Assembly: GCA_030737835.1 (NCBI GenBank)
Contig: JAUJYN010000016.1
Location: forward strand, 2,271,001 to 2,335,000
Direction of reading: 5' to 3'
Origin: Acorus gramineus
Lineage: Eukaryota; Streptophyta; Magnoliopsida; Acorales; Acoraceae
Length of the DNA: 64,000 nucleotides
Within the stretch, counting starts at the first letter, position 1; each line of letters starts with the position of its first letter. The notes beneath the pieces are model-generated. The model was not told the DNA's origin and ran no database searches. It saw nothing but the letters and a program-made list of their open reading frames with translations. Of this stretch, positions 33,527-43,305 are shown piece after piece. A program made the position numbers and the translations under genes.

Positions 33527-35028
33527 GTGAGTGGGACAATCCAACCCAGTAGGGAGGCGTTATATGCACTTGGGCGTGTACCGTCCTCCCCTGGGGCACC
33601 ATAGTTTAATATTAACTTGTATAATATGTAATCTATGCAAGCATGATTAATATGTAGTATGCATGCTACCCTAGACCTTGTATGTTAGGGACTTGCACCC
33701 TTAGGATATGTGTAAGAGCCATGCATCCTGTCACCATGTTTTCATGCTAGGAAAGCCTCGACCTATGCATGTGTCCTATTAGTTTAATTTATTAAATTAA
33801 ATGCGAACTTATGGTATTTTAGCATGCCTTAGGGAATATTATAAGGGGCCTTGCGAGGTCAGCATTGAGACCCGGGCTAGGGTACTCCGTGTTCGTTGTT
33901 TGGTTGTTGGGATATCCTATATCGGGACCTCATGGTGCCCTCTCAAGGTTTCCTTTCCCGATAATACTATAACCTCGTTATTATTATATATGTTCCCCGC
34001 ATCTTGGTTATGCGCCCTGGAGGAATTCTGAAGAATTCATGACACCAGTAGAGTCTCCCTTCTCTGGATTAAGGGGCCTTGCGAAGTCAGCGTTGAGGCC
34101 CGGGCTAGGGTACTCCGTGTTCCTTGTTTGGTTGTCGGGATATCCTATATCGGGACCTCATGGTGCCTTCCCAGGGTTTCTTTTTCCAGTTAAGGAATAC
34201 CGCGGATCCAAGTGGATCGTATACGTTTGGATAGGCTGTTTCTGTTCCCTTCGTTGGATCTGTGTAGAGACTGCCCCAGCGTTAGACAGGCCGTCCTGAC
34301 ACAGGGCTCCCATAAGTAGGCACCTCCTGATTTGATGACGGACTGTGTTGAAAGTGGGAGTAGACCAGGCGGCCTACGGAGTGGAGGAGAGACTATCGGT
34401 GGACCAAGGGTGATTAACAGCCTAGTCAGTCCCAATATCCTATGTCACCTATTGGAGGGTGAGGGTGAGGGTGTGGTGGGTCGGCGATGTTGCGACCCAC
34501 TGGATTGTGTAGTTCCTGCCACTTTGAGGCTTGAATAATTATTTGTGGTTGATATAAATTGTGATGCATGGGTTGTGCTATTCACTGAGCGTGTGGCTCG
34601 CCCCTCGCATATATTTTTCTCCAGTGTTATCTGAGTCGGATCAGGAGGAGGAGCTCCCCGAGGGACCTCAGCAGTAGCGGAGCAGCGCCACATTCCGCGA
34701 GTGTTAGAGGCTATCAGCATCCCTTTTTTATTGTATGTATTGTATTCTGTGCTTGGGCACACATTTGTATTATATTTGGACGTCATTGTATATATTGGCT
34801 CTCACAGGACAGTTGATTATGTATCGAGTCTGTAATATGTCTTTGAGTTACAGATTCAGTTTTTTTTGCTTCCGCTATTTGTGTATATATCATGTCAGCC
34901 TCATTGTTGTCTGTGTTGAAATTTTTGATGTTGTTTAGGGTATATTATTGACCTCCTGTTTAGACTGCTGATATCATATATACACTTGCCGCGTCCCGGG
35001 GACGGCCGCCCTGGGGCGTGACAAAAGT

Positions 35029-35041
35029 TGGTATCAGAGCC
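35029..35041 (+). other. Primer-binding site of element B
   Basis: TGGTATCAGAGCC lies five bases after the LTR end. It is complementary to the 3' end of plant initiator-Met tRNA, which primes minus-strand DNA synthesis. Confidence 0.8.
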
Positions 35042-35142
35042 AGGTCCTGTCAGAGCCAATGGTCTTCTTTTTCATAGAGATGAGTCCTAGGATTTCTATA
35101 TGAGTATTCTGATCCTAGTGTCTGGTTTCTTAGGTTGCTGAT

Positions 35143-36360
35143 ATGCCTCCTCGCAGAGGACGGCGCGGACGTGGTCCCTCTCGACCTTTGGAGCTTTCCG
35201 GACCTGCTAGAGGCGAGGATGCTACTGGAGAGTCCACGGCTGTGAGGCCAGGATCGGCGCAGGAGCCTCCTGCATTGGAGCGCGCGTTCGCGCGGATAGC
35301 GGATTTGGTGGAGACTCAGACCAGGGCACTGGAGGCCCAGACTAGAGTATTGGCTGAGCAGGCGCGAGAGATTCAGGAGCTAAGGGCGGCCCGTGATGCA
35401 GTTCCACAGGTCCCCATGGTGGCAGATCCGCATGTGGTACCCGATGTACCCCCTGCTCACGTGGTGATTCTAGCGGTAGAAGTTCAGGATCCCCTGAAGA
35501 GGGAGGTGGAGCTGGAGGCTGCAGCGCGAGTGCACCAGAGTGGCCTCACTGCCTTTCTGAAGCTCCACCCTCCCGAGTTCCACGGACAGACGTCGGATCC
35601 CCTTGCCCCTGAGAGATGGTTGATGGAGGTGGACAAGATCTTCGCGACCATGCACTGCACTGATCGCCAGAGAGTCTCCCTGGCCACCTTTATGCTGAAG
35701 GGTAGCGCCGCCGACTGGTGGGCTACTAGATCGGTGGACATTCCAGAGGGAGTGGAGTAGCTTCTATGGGCGGGATTCCGAAGGTATTTCCTGGAGGAGT
35801 ACTTCCTGTTTTCGACGCGCCAGATCGTGATGCGGGAGTTTGAGCAGCTGACGCAGGGCTCCATGTCAGTCGCGGACTACTCTACGCGCTTCACGAGGCT
35901 TTCCAGGTTTGCCCCAGCCTTGGTGATGGACGAGGAGACGCGGTGCCGTCGATTCGAGATGGGTCTCATCTGCACCATTTGGGTGCATGTCACCTCTCAG
36001 GCATTCACGAGGTACTCGGACTTGGTGTCTCGGGCAAAGACAGACGAGCGAGACCTCGGGATCCTCGTGAGGGTTGCGACCCCTTCTGCAGACCAGAGAC
36101 CTCCCAGGAGCCCGGACCAGGGACAGCGCAAGAAGAAGCGGCCCCGCTTTGATCAGCCAGCGGCTGCCGCTATTCTAGCCGATGTGGTGCCAGTGTGGGA
36201 TCCAGCACCCATTGCGGCAGTGCCAATCCAGTCTAGGTGACCAGAGACGCGGTGCTGTTACCACTGTCAGCGCATCGGGCATATTTCATATAATTGCCCA
36301 GATGCTGGCCGACCCCGCGTGCTGCCTCAGCAGCAGCAGTTCCAGCAGCAGCAGCCTTAG
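35143..36360 (+). pseudogene. Element B gag and zinc knuckle (three in-frame stops)
   Basis: Gag starts MPPRRGRRGRGPSRPLEL with an Arg-rich head, then a Glu/Gln-rich coiled region, then the retrotrans_gag core (FLKLHPPEF, MLKGSAADWWATR). A TAG interrupts it at 35758-35760. The same frame continues to a TGA at 36238-36240, directly before the zinc knuckle [15 protein letters not shown], and then a Gln-rich linker ending at a TAG (36358). The TGA is at the same codon as in element C. Gag would form the particle, and this copy cannot make it whole. Confidence 0.8.
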
Positions 36361-36545
36361 CATCAAAAGCATCAGCCACAGGGTGGCTGAGTTGACTAGT
36401 GGAGGCAGCCAGTGCAGCCTGCGAGGCGTGCCCCTGCTCCTCAGCCGCAGTTCGTCCAGGGCAGAGTTGCAGCGTTTTCGGCCGAGGAGGCGCAGGATTC
36501 GGGTATCATGGTCCGAGGTATTGTTTTATTTTCCCAGCTCCCTAT

Positions 36546-37205
36546 ATATATATGTGTGTGTGTTGTTGTTATGCATGTGTGTATTATCTCGATGAGCGAG
36601 TATCGAGAGTGGTTGTTCGAGTTAAGGAGGCCGGGTTGTAGCTGTCCTGGCAGAGGGCTCCCATCCGTAGGTACCACCGATGCAGTCGGAGGGGTACTGA
36701 TCGTGGGAGTATGCCAGGTAGAGGCTACCCGAAAGAGGGTTAACGAATGATGTCATGAGCGTGGAATCGCTCTCCCCTTCATTGGATCCGTGTAGTACAG
36801 CCCCGGCGTTAGACAGGCTCCCGGTCAGAGGACCAGGTAAGCTACGGAGCGGGGAGAGGCTACCGGTGGACCAGGGGTGTAGAGCAGTCTAAGTCTCTCC
36901 CAAAGTCCCAAAATGTCTCCTTTCGGGAGTGAGGGTGTGGATGAGGCAAAGACGCGTCGCCTCGTGACCCAGTGATCCTTGGGTTTCTAGTGGAGTTAGT
37001 AGTATTCTTTAAGGGTGATCTCTTCTTCTAGTGTTCCTTCTGGATTAAGGGGCTTTGCGAGGACAGCGTTGAGACCCGGGCTAGGGTACTCCGTGTTCCT
37101 TGTTTGGTTGTCAGGATATCCTATATCGGGACCTCATGGTGCCCTCCCAAGGTTTCTTTTCCCAGTCAAGGAATACCTTAGAAGCATCAAATTGATGGTG
37201 GATTA
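36546..37205 (+). other. LTR-derived filler replacing protease and RT in element B
   Basis: After CCCAGCTCCCT the protease sequence is replaced by a (TA)/(TG) stretch and then LTR-like blocks. GAGGGCTCCCATCCGTAGGT, GGTTAACGAATGATGT and CGGTGGACCAGGGGT match, in inverted orientation, the LTR at 62058-64000 (GTTAACC near 63115). From about 37039 a GGGCTTTGCGAGGACAGCG module of the LTR follows. RT resumes near 37208. Confidence 0.7.
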
Positions 37206-37207
37206 AG

Positions 37208-37798
37208 TACGAGTTTTGGTTAGAGTGTATGGCCTTTCTGGGCCACGTGATTTCCGATGAGGGCATATCTGTGGACCCGGATAAGACGCTCGCCGTGTCA
37301 AATTGGCGTCAACCGTCGAACCCCACTGAGATTCGGAGCTTCCTAGGCTTGGCGGGTCATTGCAGGAGGTTTGTCGAGGGTTTCTTGAAGATAGCTGTAC
37401 CTCCTAACCGCCTCGCTCAGAAGGATGTCCGGTTCGAATGGTCCCCGTCTTGCGAGGAGAGCTTTCTGGAGTTTAAGCGAAGGCTCACCTCAGTGCCAGT
37501 TCTTACCCTTCCGTCTGGGAGGGGTGGGTTCGCAGGTTGCTCCGAGGCATCGCGGTTGGGTGTGGGTTGCGTCCACGATCCTGCTCACGTCATCCCGTTC
37601 GAGCCGCTCGTCTTCGAGCCGGACTTGTCATTCGTCGAGCAACCGATCGAGACCCTGGACCGCCGCGAGAAGAGGCTCCGCACCAAGACCGTCCAGTTGG
37701 TCAAGGTGCGATGGCAGCACCGTTCGGGTGCCGAGGCCACTTGGGAGCTCTAGGACGCCTTGCGTGACGCGTATCCATATCTCTTCCCTTCCTAGATA
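37208..37798 (+). pseudogene. Element B pol remnant: RT end and RNase H start fused to chromodomain
   Basis: [20 protein letters not shown] and [17 protein letters not shown] are the RT thumb/connection. [20 protein letters not shown] is the first RNase H strand, with the first Asp changed. At GTCC (about 37571) the frame jumps, without shifting, to [20 protein letters not shown], the end of integrase, and then [18 protein letters not shown], a chromodomain-like tail. TAG at 37751 ends it a few codons early. RT catalytic core, most of RNase H and the integrase core are deleted. Confidence 0.8.
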
Positions 37799-37830
37799 TT
37801 CTTGTATTCATTTTGAGGACAAAATTTCCT

Positions 37831-37843
37831 AAGGGGGAAAGAA
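37831..37843 (+). other. Polypurine tract of element B
   Basis: AAGGGGGAAAGAA directly precedes the 3' LTR start TGTTATATATG. It primes plus-strand synthesis in LTR retrotransposons. Confidence 0.8.
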
Positions 37844-40800
37844 TGTTATATATGTGTCACTTTTAGCCTTCTGGTAACCATTGGAACATTCTGGCAGTTT
37901 TTCAGCTTTTTCGTTTTTCGATCGGAACCGCTAAAATTTTGGACTTTTAGCTATCATCCTGAGTTTGAGGACTCCGATTGAAAATCTAACTGCATATTAT
38001 GTGTCTTGGTGCCATTCCAAGCCACTCACGAAAATTTCATCGAATTCCGGTAACGTTTCAGAATTTTGCAGTTCTGAAGCGTATCCGGGTTTTGACCGAG
38101 CGAAAAGTCATTGGGAGACTTGACTTGGTCAAAGTTGACCTTTGACTTGGTCAATTGATTTTGGATTTTAGTGTGGTTGGGTTGACTAGGGTCAAACCTC
38201 ACCTAAGTGCACCTAAACCTAGCCTAAACCTAATTAGGGCTAAGCTAAGTGGGTGTGAGTGTGTGTGGAGTGTGTGTGAGTATAAAGAAATCCCACGACT
38301 ACAACAGCCTCCTATTCATCATCTTCTCCGAGCATTTCTCTCTCTCTCCCTCTCTTTAAATCCCATTTATGATCTAGCTAGAGGGGTTAAAATCAAAAAC
38401 CCTAAGAAGGGAAAGGATAGGTAAGAACCCGATCTACCTTCCTATGGTCTCGGATTCGAATTCCCACATGTGTGACCCCTTCTCATACCCTCTTTTCTCC
38501 TCTGTGAGTTGGAGATCTCGGTGGTGGTAGTCTTGGAGGCGGTGTTTCGGGCCACGAAGAGCACCAGATCTTCCTCCCCTTCCTTTCCTCTACTTGGGTG
38601 AGTTTCTTCTCCTTCCTTTCTTGTTTAGATGCTTGATTAGGAAGTGTTTTTGGGTATGTATGGCTTTCATGGTGGTTTGGGTGGCTGTTGGTGGCGGTTG
38701 GTGGCTGTTGGTGGCCATTGGTGGCCGTCGGGGAGGTGGTAGGGTGTCTCGGGTAGGTTGGCAGCGCAGGCAGCGCAGACAGGCGGGCTGGCAGGCAGGG
38801 CAGGCAGAGCAGGCTGGCAGGGCACACGGGCGTGCGCGCGAGTGGAGCAGGAGTGAGCGGGTGCTACGCGCTGGGCGCTGTGCGGGGGCGCGCGCGCTGG
38901 GAGCTGCGCAGAGGCGCAGTGCGTGCTGTGCGCGCGGGGCCGCGTGCGGGTGCTGCGCGCGGGGGCCATGCGGGGGCGTGCGCGCGGAGCGCTGTGCAGA
39001 GGCGCAGTGCGTGCTGTGCGCGCGCGGTGAGGCGAGCTGGTGGTGCGCGCGGGGTGCTGCGCTGGGGTGCAGGGCGTGCGGGTGTGCGCGCGAGTTGCTG
39101 CGCTGGGGCGCAGTGAGCGCGCGGTGCACCCGGGGGGCTCGGCAGCGTGTCCTGGCATGCGGGCAGGGGCTCAGCGTGCGTCTGGGCGCGCGAGCTGGGG
39201 CGCGGCTGTGCGCCCAGGGCGGGTGGCCGTGCGTACGGCTGCCCGGGGGTTCGGGAGTGAGTCGGGGTGCTCGGACTCGCGTGCGTACGAGCCGTATGTA
39301 CGCTTGTCCGAGTGTTGGGTATTTTAGTGTATTTTTGTATATAATTGTGTATTTTACTCACCGAGTTGATTACCCTGTCTTGCAGATCTTGACGGACGGT
39401 CGCGCGACGACCCGGTTATTGGTGAGTGGGACAATCCAACCCAGTAGGGAGGCGTTATATGCACTTGGGTGTGTACCGTCCTCCCCTGGGGCACCATAGT
39501 TTAATATTAACTTGTATAATATGTAATCCATGCAAGCATGATTAATATGTAGTATGCATGCTACCCTAGACCTTGTATGTTAGGGACTTGCGCCCTCAGG
39601 ATATGTGTAAGAGCCATGCATCCTGTCACCATGTTTTCATGCTAGGAAAGCCTCGACCTATGCATGCGTCCTATTAGTTTAATTTATTAAATTAAATGTG
39701 AACTTATGGTATTTTAGCATGCCTTAGGGAATATTATAAGGGACCTTGCGAGGTCAACATTGAGACCCGGGCTAGGGTACTCCGTGTTCCTTGTTTGGTT
39801 GTCGGGATATCCTATATCGGAACATCATGGTGCCCTCCCAAGGTTTCCTTTCTCGATAATACTATAACCTCGTTATTATTATATATGTTCCCCGCATCTT
39901 GGTTATGCGCCCTGGAGGAATTCTGAAGAATTCATGACACCAGTAGAGTCTCCCTTCTCTGGATTAAGGGGCCTTGCGAAGTCAGCGTTGAGGCCCGGGC
40001 TAGGGTACTCCGTGTTCCTTGTTTGGTTGTCGGGATATCCTATATCGGGACCTCATGGTGCCTTCCCAGGGTTTCTTTTTCCAGTTAAGGAATACCGCGG
40101 ATCCAAGTTGATCATATACGTGTGGATAAGCTGTTTCTGTTCCCTTCGTTGGATCCGTGTAGATACTGCCCCAGCGTTAGAAAGACCGTCCTGTCAGAGG
40201 GCTCCCATCAGTAGGCACCTTTTGATTTGATGACGGACTGTGTTGAAAGTGGGAGTAGACCAGGCGGACTACGGAGTGGAGGAGAGACTATCGGTGGACC
40301 AAGGGTGATTAACAGCCTAGTCAGTCCCAATATCCTATGTCACCTATTGGAGGGTGAGGGTGAGGGTGTGGTGGGTTGGCGATGTTGCGACCCACTGGAT
40401 TGTGTAGTTCCTGCCACTTTGAGGCTTGAATAATTATTTATGATTGATATAAATTGTGATGCATGGGTTGTGCTATTCACTGAGCATGTTGGTCACCCCT
40501 CGCATATTTTTCTCCAGTGTTATCTGAGTCGGATCAGGAGGAGGAGCTCCCCGAGGGACCTCAGCAGTAGCGGAGCAGCGCCACATTCCGCGAGTGTTAG
40601 AGGCTATCAGCATCCCTTTTTTATTGTATGTATTGTATTCTGTGCTTGGGCACACGTTTGTAATATATTTGGATGTCATTGTATATATTGGCTCTCACAG
40701 GACAGTTGATTATGTATCGGGTCTGTAATATGTCTTTGAATTACAGACTCAGTTTTTTTTTGCTTACGCTATTTGTGTATATATCATGTCAGCCTCATTG

Positions 40801-40917
40801 TTGTCTGTGTTGAAATTTTTGATGTTGTTTAGGGTATATTATTGACCTCCTGTTTAGACTGCTGATATCATATATACACTTGCCGCGTCCCGGGGACGGC
40901 TGCCCTGGCGCGTGACA
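37844..40917 (+). mobile_element. Element B 3' LTR
   Basis: 3074 bp, TGTTATATATG to GGCGCGTGACA. It matches the 5' LTR along its length, including the duplicated module (near 39746 and 39967), and differs by scattered substitutions and small indels in the GC core (about 38815-39240). Confidence 0.88.
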
Positions 40918-40922
40918 ATGCT
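40918..40922. repeat. Target flank of element B, right (ATGCT)
   Basis: Pairs with ATGTT at 32006-32010. Confidence 0.65.
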
Positions 40923-42189
40923 GAATGCCCCTGTCTTGCAGATCTTGACGGACGGTCACTTCGCGACCCGGGTTTCGGTGAGTGGGACAATCCAACGCAG
41001 TAGGGAGGCGTTCGATGCACGTAGGCGTGCATTGCCCTCCCCTGGGGCACCATAATTGCTTATTAACATGTAATAATGTAAAACATGTGCATGCCTGATT
41101 ATTATGATGTATCCATGCCACCTTAGACTATGTATGCTAGGGATACGCACCCTTATATCATGTATAGCGGCCTATGCATGTCTAGACACCTTGCCCCGGA
41201 CTATGCATGTTCCCATCTAGTTTAATTTAATTAAATCTAATGTGAACATATAGTTACAAGCATGCCTTAGAGAATATTATAACCTTGTTGTTATAATATA
41301 TGTCTCCCCGCATCTGAGTTATGCGCCCTGGAGGAATTCTTGAGAATTCATGACATTAGTAGAGTTACAATCGGTGTCGATGGATCCATGAGGATCGTAT
41401 CTGTGTGAGTAGGATGTCTTCTCCTTTTGGTTGGATCCGAGGTAGGTAGTCCCCGGTGATAGCTGACCTGACAGAGGGCTCCCGTCCGTAGGTACCTCCG
41501 ATGTGTCAGACAGTACTGGTAGTTGGAGTGGACTAGGTCGAGGCTACAAGGGTGGGAGAGGCTACCGGGTGGACCAGGGGTAGAGAGCGGTCTAGTATGC
41601 CCCAAGAGGCCCATGTCACCCCCCAGAAAGGGTGAGGGTGAGGGGGGGGGGAGGTGGGTTGATGATGAAACGACCCACTAGAATGTGTTGTTGCTCTCGT
41701 GTTAGGGGCTATAAATTATTTGAGGTTAATATGAATTGTGATGCATGGGTTGTGCTATTCACTGAGCGTGCGGCTCACCCCTCGCATATATTTTTCTCCA
41801 GTGATATCTGAGTCGGATCTGATGGAGGAGCTCCCCGAGGCACTACAGCAATAGCGGAGCAGCGACATGTTCTGCGAGTGAGAGGCCATCAGCATCCCTT
41901 CTTGATTGTATGTACTGTTATCTGTGCTTGGGCACTCGTTTGTATATTGGATGTCATTGTATATATTGGCTCTCACAGGACAGTTGATTATGTATCGGGT
42001 CTGTAATATGTCTTTGAATTACAGACTCAGTTGTTTTAGCTTCCGCTATTTGTATATATTATGTCAGCTAATTTTGTCTGTGTTGTCATTTTTGGTGTTG
42101 TGTAGAGTATTTATTGATCTCCTGTTTAAACTGCTGATATTATATATACACTTGCCACGTCTCGGGGATGGCCGCCCTGGGGCGTGACA
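40923..42189 (+). mobile_element. Chromovirus LTR 2, right part
   Basis: Resumes the interrupted LTR with GAATGCCCCTGTCTTGCAG. It ends GGGGCGTGACA and is followed by a primer site and a second internal region. Joined to 30583-32010, it gives a 2.7-kb LTR like LTR 1. Confidence 0.85.
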
Positions 42190-42194
42190 AAAGT

Positions 42195-42207
42195 TGGTAT
42201 CAGAGCC
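42195..42207 (+). other. Primer-binding site of internal region 2
   Basis: TGGTATCAGAGCC, five bases after the LTR end, is the same arrangement as at 35029. Confidence 0.8.
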
Positions 42208-42306
42208 TGGTCCTGTCAGAGCCAATTGTGTTTTTCTTAGAGATGAGTCCTAGGATTTCTATATGAGTATTCTGATCCTAGTGTCTGGTTTTCTTAGGTT
42301 GCTGAT

Positions 42307-43305
42307 ATGCCTCCTCGTAGAGGAATGCGTGGGCGTGGTCCCTCTCGGCCTTTGGAGGTTCCCGGACCTGCCAGAGGCGAGGATGCTACTGGAGAGTCCT
42401 CGGCTATGGGGCCAGGATTGGCGCAGGAGCCTCCTGCATGGGAGCGTGCTTACGCTCGGATAGCAGATCTGGTGGAGACTCAGACGAGGGCACTGGAGGC
42501 CCAGAATCGGGCGTTGGCCGAGCAGGCACGAGAGATTCAGGAGCTGAGGGCGGCCCGCGAGGTAGTACCACAGGTCCCCTTGGTGGCAGATCCACCAGTG
42601 GTGCCCGACGTACCCCCTGTTCCCGTGGTGATTCCAGTGGTGGGAGTTCAGGATCCCCTGGAGAGGGAGGTGGAGCTAGAGGCTGCAGCGCGAGTGCATC
42701 AGAGTGGCCTCACTGCCTTTCTGAAGCTCCACCCTTTTGAGTTCCATGGACAGAAGGCGGACCCCCTTGCCCCTGAGCATTGGTCGATGGAGGTGGACAA
42801 GATCTTCTCGACCATGCACTGCACCGACCGCCAGCGTGTCTCCCTGGCCACCTTCATGCTGAAGGGTAGCGCCGCCGACTGGTGGGCTACCCGATCGGTG
42901 GACATCCCTGAGGGAGTGGAGCGACTTCTATGGGCGGGGTTCCGGAGATACTTCTTGGAGGAGTACTTTTCATTTTCGACGCGCCAGATCGTGATGCGAG
43001 AGTTCGAGCAGCTGACGCAGGGCTCCATGTCAGTCGCTGACTACTCCACACGCTTCACGAGGCTTTCCAGGTTCGCCCCCGCCTTGGTGATGGATGAGGA
43101 GACGCGATGCCGTCGTTTTGAGATGGGTCTCATTAGCACCATTCGGGTGCATGTCACCTCTCAGGCATTCACGAGGTACTCGGACTTGGTGTCTCGGGCG
43201 AAGACAGTCGAGCGAGACCTTGGGGTCCCTTTGGGGGTTCCAACCCCTTCTGCTGACCGAAGACCCCCCAGGAGCCAGGACCAAGTACATCGCAAGAAGA
43301 AGTGA
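42307..43305 (+). pseudogene. Chromovirus gag, internal region 2
   Basis: Starts MPPRRGMRGRGPSRPLEVPG. An Arg-rich N-terminus is followed by a coiled-coil-like segment (ARIADLVETQTRALEAQNRA). The gag core follows at about residues 137-290 (FLKLHPFEFHGQ, FMLKGSAADWWATRS, MREFEQLTQGSMSVADYSTR). The frame ends with TGA at 43303 after a Lys-rich KKK tail, where sister copies read Arg-Pro-Arg. The same frame then stays open through the zinc knuckle and pol, so this TGA is the only barrier between gag and pol. Confidence 0.85.

Larger units (their letters stand above)
32011..35023 (+). mobile_element. Element B 5' LTR
   Basis: Runs from TGTTACATATGTGTCAC to GGGGCGTGACA, 3013 bp. It includes a TATA box, a GC-rich core (about 32930-33310), a 36-nt splice-framed segment (33491-33526), and two copies of a roughly 125-bp module starting GGGGCCTTGCGA (near 33845 and 34074). 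Confidence 0.88.
32011..40917 (+). mobile_element. Element B: nested defective chromovirus
   Basis: A Ty3/gypsy element of 8.9 kb inserted into LTR 2. It has a 5' LTR (32011-35023), primer site, gag, zinc knuckle, a stretch of foreign LTR-like filler in place of protease and most of RT, a small RT/RNase H part fused to the chromodomain-like C-terminus, a polypurine tract and a 3' LTR (37844-40917). It is flanked by ATGTT/ATGCT. It cannot encode its own enzymes. Both LTRs share a duplicated 125-bp module, so they descend from one parent copy. Confidence 0.85.

Noticed and set aside
38594-39499. 301-codon frame in the element B 3' LTR
   Set aside because: It lies entirely inside an LTR, is not kept at the same length in the 5' LTR, and resembles no protein family.
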